Origin: Rhodanobacter sp. OK091
Lineage (GTDB): Bacteria > Pseudomonadota > Gammaproteobacteria > Xanthomonadales > Rhodanobacteraceae
DNA: 64,000 bases
Direction: 5' to 3'
Assembly (NCBI RefSeq): GCF_900142825.1
Contig: NZ_FRCH01000001.1
Span: 806,001-870,000 of the forward strand
The position numbers were made by a program, and so were the translations under genes. Of this stretch, positions 9,846 to 19,038 are shown piece after piece; the first letter of the stretch is position 1; each line of letters begins with the position of its first letter. Under the pieces are notes generated by a model, which saw only the letters and a program-made list of their open reading frames with translations, had not been told where the DNA came from and searched no databases.

Positions 9846-11339
9846 ATGGCCGAGAGCTCCTTCGACCCGGCTGGCATGAAACCCGCACTGCAGTTTCGCC
9901 TCCATCAGCAACTGACCCTGACGCCTCAACTGCAGCAGGCGATTCGTCTGTTGCAGCTGTCGCAGCTGGAGCTGGAAGCGGAGCTGCGCCAGATCGCCGA
10001 AAGCAATCCGCTGCTGGAATTCGCCGAGGAAGTCGAAGACGACGAAACAGTCGACAATGCCGAAGCCGAAAGCGAATACCCGAGTGCGGAGAGTGTCGCC
10101 GCCACCAGCGCCAGCGAGCGCGACGGCGACGACGCCAGCGACTGGGCCGACGGCGGCGGTGTCGCCGAAGCGCCGATCGACTTCTCCAGCAGCAGCGTCA
10201 GCAGCGGCTCCAGCTCGCGCAACGACGAAGACTTCGAACCGCAGAACGCCGCACCGGAAACCCTGCAGCAGCATCTGCTGTGGCAGCTCAATCTGGCCTC
10301 GTTCAATCCGCGCCAGCACCTGATCGCCACCGTACTGATCGACGCGCTGAATCCCGCCGGTTATCTGGTCGAAGGACTGGAAGCCGTACTCGCCGCACTG
10401 CCGGCCCATCTCAACGCCACTCTCGACGAAGTCGATGCCGTGCGGCGCAAGTTGCAGGGCTTCGACCCTGCCGGCGTGGGCAGCATCGACCTGCGCGACT
10501 GCCTGCGCGTGCAACTGGAGCAGTTCGACCCGGACACGCCGCAACGCGACCTGGCGCTGCGCATGGTCGACACCGAGCTGGAGCTGCTCGCACGCAACGA
10601 CATTGCCCGGCTCGCGCGGCGCTTGCGCGCCAGCGAGGATGATGTGGCGGCGGCGGCCGTGCTGATCCGCAGTCTCGATCCGCGCCCCGGTGCGGCCCTC
10701 GATGCCACCCCGGTGGAATACGTCGCACCGGACGTCTACGCGGTGCGCGACGGCAGCCGCTGGCGGGTGAGCCTGAATCCGGACGCGCAGCCGAGGCTGG
10801 GTTTGAATCAGCATTACTGCGGCCTGATCGCCCGGGCGCGCGGCGAGGATGCCAGCTGGATGCGCGGCCAGCTGCAGGAGGCGCGCTGGCTGATCAAGAG
10901 CCTGGAATCGCGCGCCGAAACCCTGCTCAAGGTCGCCGACGCGATCGTGCGGCGGCAGAGCGCATTCCTCGACTACGGCCCCGAAGCGATGCACCCCCTG
11001 GTGTTGCGCGAAGTTGCCGAGGAAGTGGGCATGCACGAGTCCACCATCTCGCGCGTCACTACCCGCAAGTACCTTCACACTCCGCGTGGTACGTTCGAAC
11101 TGAAGTATTTCTTTTCCAGCGGCGTCTCCACCGAGGACGGCGGCAGCGCCTCGGCCACCGCGATCCAGGCCATGCTGCGCAAACTGATCGACGCCGAGGA
11201 TGCGCGCAAGCCACTGTCCGACCAGGCGATTGCCGAGGAGCTGCAGCGCAAAGGTATCCAGGTGGCCCGTCGTACCGTTGCCAAGTACCGCGAGGGATTG
11301 CGCATTCCCACCTCCAGCGAACGTCAGCGCGCCAGCTGA
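9846..11339 (+). CDS. rpoN: RNA polymerase sigma-54 factor
   Basis: Sigma-54 directs RNA polymerase to -24/-12 promoters activated by enhancer-binding proteins. The 497-residue protein shows region I (KPALQFRLHQQLTLTPQLQQ, Gln/Leu-rich), an acidic region II (EEVEDDETVDNAEAES), the core-binding and HTH part (HESTISRVTTRKYLHTPRGT) and the RpoN box ARRTVAKYRE near the C-terminus. The start at 9846 adds ten residues before the usual MKPALQ start at 9876; either is possible. hpf lies downstream after 145 bases. Confidence 0.96.
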   Translation: MAESSFDPAGMKPALQFRLHQQLTLTPQLQQAIRLLQLSQLELEAELRQIAESNPLLEFAEEVEDDETVDNAEAESEYPSAESVAATSASERDGDDASDWADGGGVAEAPIDFSSSSVSSGSSSRNDEDFEPQNAAPETLQQHLLWQLNLASFNPRQHLIATVLIDALNPAGYLVEGLEAVLAALPAHLNATLDEVDAVRRKLQGFDPAGVGSIDLRDCLRVQLEQFDPDTPQRDLALRMVDTELELLARNDIARLARRLRASEDDVAAAAVLIRSLDPRPGAALDATPVEYVAPDVYAVRDGSRWRVSLNPDAQPRLGLNQHYCGLIARARGEDASWMRGQLQEARWLIKSLESRAETLLKVADAIVRRQSAFLDYGPEAMHPLVLREVAEEVGMHESTISRVTTRKYLHTPRGTFELKYFFSSGVSTEDGGSASATAIQAMLRKLIDAEDARKPLSDQAIAEELQRKGIQVARRTVAKYREGLRIPTSSERQRAS

Positions 11340-11484
11340 CCTGCGAAAGGACACTCACGGGAACTTGGTCATGAAAAAAACGTTCCCATAGCAGTACAGA
11401 CCGATTGACGATGTACCGCCGCCATGCCGGCTGCGGTACGTCCACCCGCCGCGAAAAGCGGCACTGCACCAGAGGAGGCGCCCC

Positions 11485-11808
11485 ATGCAATTCCAACTCA
11501 GCGGCCAGCAGATCGAAGTCACCCCGGCCCTGCGCGACCACGCCACCGCCAAGCTCGACCGCCTCACCCGCCTCGATGACAAACTGATCAGCCTTGCTAT
11601 CGTGCTGTCGGTCGACAAGCTACAGCAATGCGCCGAGGGTACGCTGGGCGTGAGTGGCGCCACCTTGCATGCCGAAGCCACCGAGGCCGACATGTATGTC
11701 TCCATCGACGTGCTGTTCGACAAACTGGTCAACCAGTTGCGCAAGCACCGCGAAAAGGTCAGCGACAAACATCAGCAGGAAGCGCGCGAGGCGCGCCAGT
11801 ACGGCTGA
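11485..11808 (+). CDS. hpf: ribosome hibernation promoting factor (HPF/YfiA family)
   Basis: HPF binds the 30S decoding site and promotes 100S ribosome dimers in stationary phase. The 107-residue short form begins MQFQLSGQQIEVTPALRDHA, has the conserved basic segment KHREKVSDKHQQEAREARQY at the end, and lacks the C-terminal dimerisation domain of long HPF. A strong Shine-Dalgarno (AGAGGAGG) precedes the ATG. The leader downstream of rpoN contains two potential hairpins, and a Rho-independent terminator follows the gene. Confidence 0.94.
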   Translation: MQFQLSGQQIEVTPALRDHATAKLDRLTRLDDKLISLAIVLSVDKLQQCAEGTLGVSGATLHAEATEADMYVSIDVLFDKLVNQLRKHREKVSDKHQQEAREARQYG

Positions 11809-11839
11809 TTAGGGCTGATTTCCGGCTGACTCCGTCCCA

Positions 11840-11868
11840 CGGCCCACCCGATCCAGGTGGGCCGTTTT
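11840..11868 (+). terminator. Rho-independent terminator after hpf
   Basis: CGGCCCACC-CGATCCA-GGTGGGCCG is a perfect 9-bp stem with a seven-base loop followed by TTTT. It separates rpoN-hpf from the hprK-rapZ-PTS genes, which therefore need their own promoter. Confidence 0.85.
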
Positions 11869-11953
11869 CGTCTCTGAACACGCGTGTCCGTCCAAGCTGG
11901 CACAATGGCCGTGCCACCGCAAAAGCCCACCCAGCGGTGCAAAGGATCTCCGT

Positions 11954-12904
11954 TTGGATCGGATCAGCGCGCGACAACTCTACGATGGCGTCCACGAGCG
12001 CATGGCGCTGCGATGGGTATCCGGCATGCGCGGGGAATCACGGGTGATCGAACCCGGTGCCGCGCAGTCGCGCCGACCGTCGCTGATCGGCTACCTCAAC
12101 GTCATCTACCCGAACAAGATCCAGATCATCGGCACCGAGGAGCTGAACTTCCTCGACGGGCTGGATTCGCGCCAGCGCTGGGAGGTGATGCACAAGGTCG
12201 CCGCCCACCAGCCGCTGGCGTTGATCGTGACCAAGGATCAATCGGTGCCCGCCGACTTGCGCGAGGTCGCCGAGGAAACCAATGTGCCGCTGTGGATCAG
12301 TCCCAAGCGCGGCCATGAGTTGCTGACTTATCTGCAATATCATCTGGCACGCATGCTCGCGGCGAAGATCACCTTGCACGGCGTGTTCCTGGAAGTGTTC
12401 TCGATCGGCGTGCTGATCACCGGCGAAGCCGGCTCCGGCAAGAGCGAACTGGCGCTGGAACTGATCAGCCGCGGCCACCGGCTGGTCGCCGACGACGCTA
12501 CCGAATTCACCCTGATCGCGCCGGACGTGATCGACGGCAGCTGTCCCGAACTGCTGCAGGATCTGCTCGAAGTGCGCGGGCTGGGCGTGCTCAACGTGCG
12601 CGAGATGTTCGGCCACATGTCGGTCAAGACATCCAAATACCTGCGCCTGGTGATCCACTTGAAGCCGCTGCGCGACGGCGAGGAAACCGACGCGCTGACC
12701 CGGCTCACCGGCGACATCGGCCACCGCGAGATCTTCGACGTGATGATGCCGATGATCACCATCCCGGTGGCTTCCGGGCGCAACCTGGCGGTCCTGGTCG
12801 AGGCCGCGGTGCGCAGTCACGCCCTCAAGAGCAAGGGCATCGATCCGGCGCAGACCTTCATTGACCGGCAGGCGCATCAGTTGCGCCGGCTGCCTCCATG
12901 GTGA
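11954..12904 (+). CDS. hprK: HPr kinase/phosphorylase
   Basis: HprK phosphorylates HPr on a serine using ATP and can reverse the reaction. The 316-residue protein has the N-terminal HprK domain, the P-loop GEAGSGKS (residues 157-164), and the family signature [14 protein letters not shown] downstream of it. The start is a TTG at 11954, preceded by AAAGGA at good spacing. Unlike the E. coli order, no EIIA-Ntr gene lies between hpf and this gene. The target serine is present in the HPr encoded downstream, so the pair is probably functional. Confidence 0.95.
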   Translation: MDRISARQLYDGVHERMALRWVSGMRGESRVIEPGAAQSRRPSLIGYLNVIYPNKIQIIGTEELNFLDGLDSRQRWEVMHKVAAHQPLALIVTKDQSVPADLREVAEETNVPLWISPKRGHELLTYLQYHLARMLAAKITLHGVFLEVFSIGVLITGEAGSGKSELALELISRGHRLVADDATEFTLIAPDVIDGSCPELLQDLLEVRGLGVLNVREMFGHMSVKTSKYLRLVIHLKPLRDGEETDALTRLTGDIGHREIFDVMMPMITIPVASGRNLAVLVEAAVRSHALKSKGIDPAQTFIDRQAHQLRRLPPW

Positions 12905-12908
12905 ACGC

Positions 12909-13808
12909 ATGAGCAACAAACACACCTCTTTCGATACGCAGGTCGATCCGCACGAAATCCACCTGATCGTGCTCACCGGCATGTCCGGCGGCGGCAAGAC
13001 GGTGGCGCTGCGCGCACTGGAAGACCTGGAGTTCTACTGCGTCGACAACCTGCCCTCGGCCCTGCTGCCGCAGTTGGTGAACGCGGTGATCGAAGGCAGC
13101 AGCACGCATCGACGCATCGCGGTTGGCGTGGACGTACGCAACCGTGGCGCGGATTTCACGCACATGCCAGCCGTGCTGTCGGGACTGGCCTCCGCCGGCG
13201 TGCAGGTGCATCTGATTTTTCTGGATTGCCGCGACGAGGTGCTGATCAAGCGCTATTCGGAAACTCGCCGGCGCCATCCACTGGCTACCCGCGGGCTGTC
13301 GCTGGCCGATGCCATCGTCGCCGAACGCAGGCTGCTGCGACCGCTGATGGCGATTGCCGAGAAGGTGATCGATTCCAGCGAGCTCAACGTGCACCAGCTG
13401 CGCCGGCTGGTCGCCACCGGCTACGCGCAGGCTACCGAGGGGCTGACCCTGATGTTCCAGTCGTTTGCGTTCAAGCGCGGGCTGCCGCTGGACGCAGACT
13501 TCGTATTCGACGCGCGCTGCCTGCCGAACCCGCACTGGCATCCGCACTTGCGTCCGCTGTCGGGCAAGGATGCGGCGGTACGCGAGTTCCTCGACGCGGA
13601 ACCTCTCGTCGGCGAATACTTCACGGACACCGCGCGCTGGCTGGACGCGTGGTTGCCGCGCTTCGAACAGGACGACCGCAGCTACGTGACGATCTCGATC
13701 GGCTGCACCGGTGGCCGGCATCGTTCGGTCTATCTGGTCGAGAAGCTCGCCGCGCACTATCGCGATCGCCACGAAGGCGTGCTCACCTTCCATCGAGAGC
13801 TCGAATGA
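12909..13808 (+). CDS. rapZ: RNase adapter protein RapZ
   Basis: RapZ is an ATP-binding adapter; in E. coli it binds the sRNA GlmZ, directs RNase E to it and so controls glucosamine-6-phosphate synthase. The 299-residue protein has Walker A GMSGGGKTVALRAL, the EDLEFYCVDNLP motif following it, and the C-terminal SIGCTGGRHRSVYLVEKLA segment. The start ATG at 12909 lies four bases after the hprK stop. In Xanthomonadales the sRNA partner is not established, so the exact target here is open. Confidence 0.95.
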   Translation: MSNKHTSFDTQVDPHEIHLIVLTGMSGGGKTVALRALEDLEFYCVDNLPSALLPQLVNAVIEGSSTHRRIAVGVDVRNRGADFTHMPAVLSGLASAGVQVHLIFLDCRDEVLIKRYSETRRRHPLATRGLSLADAIVAERRLLRPLMAIAEKVIDSSELNVHQLRRLVATGYAQATEGLTLMFQSFAFKRGLPLDADFVFDARCLPNPHWHPHLRPLSGKDAAVREFLDAEPLVGEYFTDTARWLDAWLPRFEQDDRSYVTISIGCTGGRHRSVYLVEKLAAHYRDRHEGVLTFHRELE

Positions 13809-13845
13809 TGAACATGGCTCTCGCAACCACTATCGGCCGCCGCAC

Positions 13846-14238
13846 ATGAGCGTGGGCGTGCTGCTGATGACCCATGAGGCGGTCGGCAAGGCGCTGATCT
13901 CCGCCGCGCATCACGTAATGCCGAAACTGCCGTTGCGGGTGGCGGCGGTGGAAGTCCCACCGGAGTCCGACCCGGACGTGATGCGCACGCTCACCGCACA
14001 CCACGCGCGCGAACTCGACGAGGGCGATGGCGTGCTGATCCTTGCCGACCTGTACGGCGCCACGCCGTGCAATATCGGGCTGTCACTCAGCGCGCTCGGC
14101 GTGCACCTGCGCTGCGTCTCCGGCCTCAACCTGCCGATGCTGCTGCGCGTACTCAACTATGCGGAAAAACCACTGGACGAACTGGCCGAGATCGCGGCCA
14201 GCGGTGGCCGCGGAGGAATCTTCATCGATCATGCCTGA
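13846..14238 (+). CDS. PTS EIIA component, mannose/fructose-sorbose family
   Basis: A 130-residue single-domain EIIA-Man protein (MSVGVLLMTHEAVGKAL). The phosphorylatable His10 lies in LLMTHEAVG, and the LADLYGATPCNIGL motif of the family is intact. It sits between rapZ and HPr with no EIIB, EIIC or EIID in view, so it is likely a terminal phosphoryl acceptor with a regulatory role rather than part of a sugar permease. The ATG at 13846 is chosen because it begins the EIIA fold directly; the frame is open upstream. Confidence 0.9.
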   Translation: MSVGVLLMTHEAVGKALISAAHHVMPKLPLRVAAVEVPPESDPDVMRTLTAHHARELDEGDGVLILADLYGATPCNIGLSLSALGVHLRCVSGLNLPMLLRVLNYAEKPLDELAEIAASGGRGGIFIDHA

Positions 14239-14321
14239 CGTGAAGGATGTTCTGATCCATTCCACACAGCCCCCCTATCGATTGACAGATAATGACGGAA
14301 TAGATCAAGGCATCCCTCATT

Positions 14322-14591
14322 ATGCTTGAGCAAGACATTGTCATTTCCAACCGGCTGGGGCTGCATGCCCGCGCCTCGGCCAAACTGGTGCAGCTGGTGC
14401 AGGGTTTCAAATCCACCGTGTGGCTGGTCAGCAAGGGTCGCGAAGTCAACGCACAAAGCATCATGGGCGTCATGATGCTGGCCGCCGGTCTCGGCAGCCC
14501 GGTGACCGTCCGCGTCGAGGGCCCGGACGAGGAAGCCGCGATGACCGCGGTGACTGCATTGTTCGAACGCAAGTTCGACGAAGGAGCATGA
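14322..14591 (+). CDS. ptsH: phosphocarrier protein HPr
   Basis: HPr relays phosphate from enzyme I to EIIA proteins. In 89 residues it carries both regulatory sites: His15 in RLGLHARASAKLV, phosphorylated by enzyme I, and Ser46 in VNAQSIMGVMMLA, the site used by HPr kinase. The context SIMGVM with hprK upstream argues that the Ser site is used here, as in other proteobacteria that keep hprK. A TTGACA hexamer at 14282 may belong to an internal promoter. Confidence 0.96.
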   Translation: MLEQDIVISNRLGLHARASAKLVQLVQGFKSTVWLVSKGREVNAQSIMGVMMLAAGLGSPVTVRVEGPDEEAAMTAVTALFERKFDEGA

Positions 14592-14677
14592 ATGGGTGAC
14601 GTGTTCATCAGACTGACAACAGCGGCAGCCGGCGTTTCGCCGGGCACCCGTGTCCGTCTGTGGCCGGAGCAGCGCGC

Positions 14678-16444
14678 ATGAGGCACCTGCTCCACGGCAC
14701 GATTGCTGCCCACGGCATGGCACTTGGCCGTGCCCGGCTGGTGCAGCCGAGTCGTTATATCGTCGACACGCGTCCGTTGGCCGAGGAAGAGATCGAGAGC
14801 GAGTTGCTCCTGCTGCATCGCGCACTGGATACCGCGCGGCAGGAGTTGCGCGAACTGCGCGGCAAGCTGCACGGCGCACTGGCGCGCGAGGTCAACGAAT
14901 TCATTGACGCGCACAGCCTGCTGCTGGACGACGCTGAACTGCTGCGCGGGCTGGACGACCTGGTGCGGATCGGCCACTACCGCCCCGGCGCTGCGTTGAA
15001 GAAGCAGCGCGACCGCCTGTCAGCGGTGTTCGAGGCAATGGACGACCCCTACCTGCGCAGCCGCAAAGAGGACGTCGAGCAGGTGATCAACCGGGTGATC
15101 TCCGCGCTGCAACGGCAGACCAGTCCGCAGGAGCGCAAGCTGGCCGCGCGCGTCGGCGAGATACTGATCGCCGACAGCATCGCACCGGCTGACATGGCGC
15201 ATCTGGCCGGCAGCGGCCTGCTCGGCGTGGTCGCCAGTTCCGGCAGCGCGTATTCGCACAGTGCGATCCTGGCGCGCAGCCTCGGCCTGCCGATGCTGGT
15301 CGGCACCCGCGATGCCTTGTCGAACATCCACGACGACGACCTGATCCTGCTCGATGCCGAGCGCGGCGAAGCGATCGTGCATCCGGCCGCGCAAGACCTG
15401 TCGCGCTATCGGGCCTGGCAACGCGAGGCGGCGATCGAAGGGCGTCGCCTGGCCAAGCTGGCGAATGCGCCCACGCGCACTCGCGACGGCATCGAGATCG
15501 GCCTGCTGGCGAATGCCGAGACAGCAGCCGACGTAGCGATGGCGCGCGCGCGCGGTGCAGATGGCGTCGGCCTCTACCGTACCGAATTCCTGTTTCTCAA
15601 GCACAAGGGGTTGCCGTCGGAAGACGAGCAGTTCGTCGCTTATCGCGACCTGGTGATGGGCATGGGCGGCCTGCCCGTCACCATCCGCACGCTGGATCTG
15701 GGCGCCGACAAGGCCGATGCCGCCGGACTGTCGCTGCGCGGAGAGGACAATCCGGCACTTGGCGTACGCGGCGTGCGCCTGTCGCTGCGTTACCCGGCGG
15801 TGTTCACCACCCAGATCCGCGCGATCCTGCGCGCCGCCTGCTACGGCCCGGTACGCGTGCTGGTGCCGATGGTGACCCAGCCGGATGAGCTCATTGCGGT
15901 GCGCACGCTGTTCAAGCTGGCACGGCAGGACCTGAAACGCGAGAACATCGACCTGCCTGAAAAGCTGCCGCTGGGCGCGATGATCGAGGTGCCGGCGGCG
16001 GCGATCAACGTGCGCGCGCTGCTCGAGTATTCCGACTTCCTGGCCATCGGGACCAATGACCTGGCCCAGTACGTGCTCGCCGCCGATCGCGGCAACGACG
16101 CCCTGGAAAACATCTACAACCCGTTGCAACCGGCGCTGCTGCGGTTGCTGTCGCATGTGATCAGCGCCGGTCGCCGCGCGAAGAAGCCGGTCAGCCTCTG
16201 CGGCGAGATCGCCGGCGACGCGAACTTCACCGCCTTGCTGCTGATGCTGGGCCTGTGCGAATTCAGCATGCATCCGAGCCAGATCCTGACTGTGCGCGAC
16301 CGCCTTGCCACGCTGGACCACGCCGATCTGCGTCGGCACGCCACGCAGATGCTGCGCGCGCATACCCACGAACAGGCCGAAGCGTTGTTGACGCGCATCG
16401 TGGAGGCACAGGTGCCAGCGGCAGTGTCCCCCATCATGGGCTGA
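14678..16444 (+). CDS. ptsI: phosphoenolpyruvate-protein phosphotransferase (enzyme I)
   Basis: Enzyme I starts the phosphorelay by autophosphorylation from phosphoenolpyruvate. In 588 residues the HPr-binding N-terminal domain leads to the active His194 in GSAYSHSAILARSLGLPMLVG, then the PEP-binding TIM barrel with TIRTLDLGADK, MIEVPAAA and the LCGEIAGD motif carrying the conserved Cys. There is no GAF domain, so this is the sugar-type EI rather than PtsP. The ATG at 14678 has an upstream GGAG; a GTG six codons earlier is less likely. Confidence 0.95.
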   Translation: MRHLLHGTIAAHGMALGRARLVQPSRYIVDTRPLAEEEIESELLLLHRALDTARQELRELRGKLHGALAREVNEFIDAHSLLLDDAELLRGLDDLVRIGHYRPGAALKKQRDRLSAVFEAMDDPYLRSRKEDVEQVINRVISALQRQTSPQERKLAARVGEILIADSIAPADMAHLAGSGLLGVVASSGSAYSHSAILARSLGLPMLVGTRDALSNIHDDDLILLDAERGEAIVHPAAQDLSRYRAWQREAAIEGRRLAKLANAPTRTRDGIEIGLLANAETAADVAMARARGADGVGLYRTEFLFLKHKGLPSEDEQFVAYRDLVMGMGGLPVTIRTLDLGADKADAAGLSLRGEDNPALGVRGVRLSLRYPAVFTTQIRAILRAACYGPVRVLVPMVTQPDELIAVRTLFKLARQDLKRENIDLPEKLPLGAMIEVPAAAINVRALLEYSDFLAIGTNDLAQYVLAADRGNDALENIYNPLQPALLRLLSHVISAGRRAKKPVSLCGEIAGDANFTALLLMLGLCEFSMHPSQILTVRDRLATLDHADLRRHATQMLRAHTHEQAEALLTRIVEAQVPAAVSPIMG

Positions 16445-16466
16445 GCACGACCCAGTGGCGGCCGTC

Positions 16467-17378
16467 TCAGCGTTGGCGGCTGTCGGGATGGATACCGTCG
16501 AGATCGGTGCCTTTCAGAAATGCGTCCAGCAACGCGCCGCGGTATTTCTGTCGATGCAGCAGCAGCGAAAGCTTGCGCTGCAGGTCGAGAAACGGCGTTT
16601 TCAAGGCTTTCAACCGTCCCGTCGCCAACGCGTCGGTGACTGCCACCTCCGGCAGGCAGGCGATGCCGAGGCCGGCCACCACCGCCTGCTTGATCGCCTC
16701 GATCTGGTCGAGTTCAAGCACGGTCTCGCCGGGCGGCAGCTGCGCCAGCACGCGCTCGCTGGTCGCCCGCGTAGCCGAGCCGGGCTCGCGCAACACCCAG
16801 CGCGCGCCGGCGAAATCGGCGGGTTTCAGGCTGCGCTTGCGCGCCAGCGGATGCTCCGGCGGCGCGCAGACCACCAGCAAGTCATCGCGCCACGGCCGTA
16901 CTTCCAGCAACGGATGCGTCACCGGCCCTTCGACGCAACCGATGTCCAGGCTGTGATCGAGCATCCCGGCAGCGATCGCCTCGGTATTCGCCACGCGCAG
17001 GCGGATCGCCACCTGCGGGTGTGCGCGCACGAATGCGCCGAGCAGCTCGCCGACGCGGTAATTGCCGACCGTGTTGCTCGCGCCGATGCGCAGTTCGCCG
17101 CTCAACGCCGCACCGTCTTCGCTGCCGCGCCGGCCGAATTCGGCATGCCGCTCCAGCAACTCCTGCGCCAGCGGCAGCAGTTCGCGACCGCGCGCATTCA
17201 GGCGTAAACGACCGCGTTCGCGCGCGAACACCGGCGCATCCAGCTGCCGTTCCATTTCCGCAAGAGCCATGCTGGCGGCCGGCTGGGTCAAGTGCAGCCG
17301 CTCGGCGGCGGCACGCACGCTGCCGTGCAGCGCGATCTGCACGAACACATCCAATTGGCGGGGGCTGATGTTGATCAT
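16467..17378 (-). CDS. LysR family transcriptional regulator
   Basis: A 303-residue LysR regulator: winged HTH at the N-terminus (SPRQLDVFVQIALHGSVRAA, then LTQPAASMALAEMERQL) and a periplasmic-binding-protein-like effector domain (LRIGASNTVGNYRVGELLGA). It is divergent from the YeiH-type transporter across an 86-base AT-rich intergenic region, the arrangement of yeiE and yeiH in E. coli, so it most likely activates that gene. The effector is not evident; sulfite or a related sulfur compound is a guess from the neighbour. Confidence 0.9.
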   Translation of the reverse strand: MINISPRQLDVFVQIALHGSVRAAAERLHLTQPAASMALAEMERQLDAPVFARERGRLRLNARGRELLPLAQELLERHAEFGRRGSEDGAALSGELRIGASNTVGNYRVGELLGAFVRAHPQVAIRLRVANTEAIAAGMLDHSLDIGCVEGPVTHPLLEVRPWRDDLLVVCAPPEHPLARKRSLKPADFAGARWVLREPGSATRATSERVLAQLPPGETVLELDQIEAIKQAVVAGLGIACLPEVAVTDALATGRLKALKTPFLDLQRKLSLLLHRQKYRGALLDAFLKGTDLDGIHPDSRQR

Positions 17379-17464
17379 CAGCTTATCTTATACATTCCAT
17401 CATATATTCCAAATTTTCCTGATAGTGACGCAAGTGGACAATGGCGCATTGCCGGAGTCCATGC
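17379..17464. promoter_or_regulatory. divergent promoter region between the LysR gene and the yeiH-like gene
   Basis: These 86 bases are markedly more AT-rich than the surroundings (CTTATCTTATACATTCCATC around 17382-17402). They are expected to hold both divergent promoters and the LysR operator. I cannot pick a single T-N11-A site with confidence. Confidence 0.5.
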
Positions 17465-18505
17465 ATGACCGCGTCGTCCATCGCCACCCTTATCCACCCC
17501 ACCATGCGTATGCGCGTGCCCGGTCTGCTGCTGGCCGTGGCGATCGGACTGCTGGCCTTGCTGCTGGGACACTGGCTGCCGCTGATCGGCGGCCCGGTGA
17601 TCGGCATCGTGCTGGGCATCGTGGTGCGCAATCTGCTTTCGCCGGGCGAGCGCTACACGCCTGGCATCGCGTTCGCCGGCAAGAAGGTGTTGCAATGGTC
17701 GATCATCGCGCTGGGCTTCGGGCTCAGCCTCGATCAAGTCGCGAAGACCGGCCTCGAATCATTGTCGGTAACCTTGGTGACGATGACCGTGGCCTTCGTC
17801 GCCGCGTGGCTGCTGGGACGCTGGCTGGGCGTGCACGACAAGCTGAAGATCCTGATCGGCGTCGGTACCGCGATCTGCGGCGGCTCGGCGATCGCCGCGG
17901 TGACCCCGATCATCCGCCCAGACGACCACGACACCGCGTTCGCGATCTCCACCATCTTCCTGTTCAACCTGGTCGCCGTGCTGCTGTTCCCGCTGCTCGG
18001 CCATCTGATGCACTTGTCCGACCTGGGCTTCGGCCTGTGGGCTGGCACCGCGATCAACGATACCTCGTCGGTGGTTGCCGCCGGCTACAGCTTCAGCAAG
18101 ACCGCCGGCGACTACGCCACTATCGTCAAGCTGACCCGCGCGACTCTGATCATCCCGGTCTGCCTGGTGCTGGCCTTCGCCGTCGCAGCTCGCGAAAAGC
18201 GCAAGCATGCACAAGCGGGCAGCGTGGGCCATTTCAGCCTAGCCAGCATCTTTCCCTGGTTCATCCTGTGGTTCCTGGTCGCATCCGCCATCCGCACTGC
18301 CGGCCTCATCCCGGTAGCGATCCAGCCGGCCATCCACACGTTGGCGGAGTTCCTGATCATCGTGGCGCTCACCGCGATCGGTCTGTCCGCCAACCTGCGC
18401 AAGATGGCTGCCAGCGGTCCGCGGCCCATCCTGCTGGGCCTGGGTGTGTGGGTCGCGGTGGCGGTCAGCAGCCTGCTGGTGCAGCTGGTGATCGGGCAGC
18501 TCTAG
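17465..18505 (+). CDS. YeiH/UPF0324 family putative sulfate exporter
   Basis: A polytopic membrane protein of the UPF0324/YeiH family with about ten hydrophobic segments in 346 residues and the family motif LIGVGTAICGGSAIAAVTPI. A second signature, AGTAINDTSSVVAAGYSFS, follows in the middle of the protein. Members are annotated as putative sulfate exporters; direct transport evidence is limited. The ATG at 17465 is chosen over the one at 17441 because CCGGAG lies seven bases before it. The divergent LysR gene probably regulates it. Confidence 0.88.
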   Translation: MTASSIATLIHPTMRMRVPGLLLAVAIGLLALLLGHWLPLIGGPVIGIVLGIVVRNLLSPGERYTPGIAFAGKKVLQWSIIALGFGLSLDQVAKTGLESLSVTLVTMTVAFVAAWLLGRWLGVHDKLKILIGVGTAICGGSAIAAVTPIIRPDDHDTAFAISTIFLFNLVAVLLFPLLGHLMHLSDLGFGLWAGTAINDTSSVVAAGYSFSKTAGDYATIVKLTRATLIIPVCLVLAFAVAAREKRKHAQAGSVGHFSLASIFPWFILWFLVASAIRTAGLIPVAIQPAIHTLAEFLIIVALTAIGLSANLRKMAASGPRPILLGLGVWVAVAVSSLLVQLVIGQL

Positions 18506-18527
18506 ATCTAGAAGTGAGTGGGGAGGA

Positions 18528-18563
18528 GTGAGAAAAGAGTGGATTGCCCGACTCGTTTCTCAC
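18528..18563. terminator. stem-loop between convergent yeiH-like and EF-hand genes
   Basis: GTGAGAAAAGAGT (18528-18540) pairs with ACTCGTTTCTCAC (18551-18563) at 12 of 13 positions around a ten-base loop, and flanking GTGAG/CTCAC repeats could extend the structure. It lies between two convergent genes and probably acts as a bidirectional terminator, although no T tract follows. Confidence 0.5.
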
Positions 18564-18571
18564 GCCTCACA

Positions 18572-18895
18572 TCACTTACCTCTGACCGATGTAGCGGGCG
18601 CCGGCTGGCCCTGCATCAGCAAGCGCCGGATATAGGCGTGCACGTCGTCCTTCGACACCAGGCCACGTTTGGACGTGTCGATGACGTCAAAATTCTTGGC
18701 GATGAACGCGACATGTCCGGCTTCGGCCTCTTGCTTGCTGAGCAGGCCATCGTGGCTCCTGTCAGCAGCGTCGAAATTCTTGTCCAGCCTTTCAACGCTA
18801 TCGACGATATTGCCTAGCCCGTTCTGTGCAGAGGCCAGCAACGGCGCGCTCACGCAGGCGCCGAATACAAACAGGATGAGCATCGTGCGAAGCAT
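18572..18895 (-). CDS. small exported EF-hand domain protein
   Basis: A 107-residue protein with a signal peptide (MLRTMLILFVFGACVSAPLL, cleavage near ASA-Q). It has two EF-hand-like loops: DAADRSHDGLLSKQEA, with Asp/Asp/Ser/Asp/Leu/Glu-like ligand positions, and the poorer DVIDTSKRGLVSKDDV. The mature protein is probably a periplasmic calcium-binding or calcium-sensing protein. Only the first loop looks close to canonical, so calcium affinity may be low. No partner can be named from the neighbours. Confidence 0.75.
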   Translation of the reverse strand: MLRTMLILFVFGACVSAPLLASAQNGLGNIVDSVERLDKNFDAADRSHDGLLSKQEAEAGHVAFIAKNFDVIDTSKRGLVSKDDVHAYIRRLLMQGQPAPATSVRGK

Positions 18896-18967
18896 GGCGA
18901 TTTCCTATGGTCAGGACTGGCGACAGCATATCGCATGCTGCGGGTCTCCTACACTCGCAACCGCTCA

Positions 18968-19020
18968 TCAGGCGCTGCCCTGCTCCACCAGCCCCAGCTC
19001 GGCGACGTGGGCGGATTGAC
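18968..19020 (-). pseudogene. remnant of a tsaB 3' end
   Basis: Read on the minus strand this short stretch encodes AHVAELGLVEQGSA followed by a stop. The C-terminus of the intact tsaB at 19914-20606 contains AAHVAELALRE and ends LTLVEQGKA. At DNA level the remnant matches two separate parts of the tsaB 3' end (about 24 bases each) with the 75 or so bases between them lost. It lies just after the methyltransferase gene, as if that gene had been inserted into or duplicated with the tsaB end. Confidence 0.65.
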
Positions 19021-19038
19021 CGTCGCCACCTCGCGCAT

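Noticed and set aside
11898..11922. Possible sigma-54 promoter (TGGCACAATGGCCGTGCC) upstream of hprK
   Set aside because: The GG and GC elements are 12 bases apart instead of 10, so it does not fit the -24/-12 spacing.
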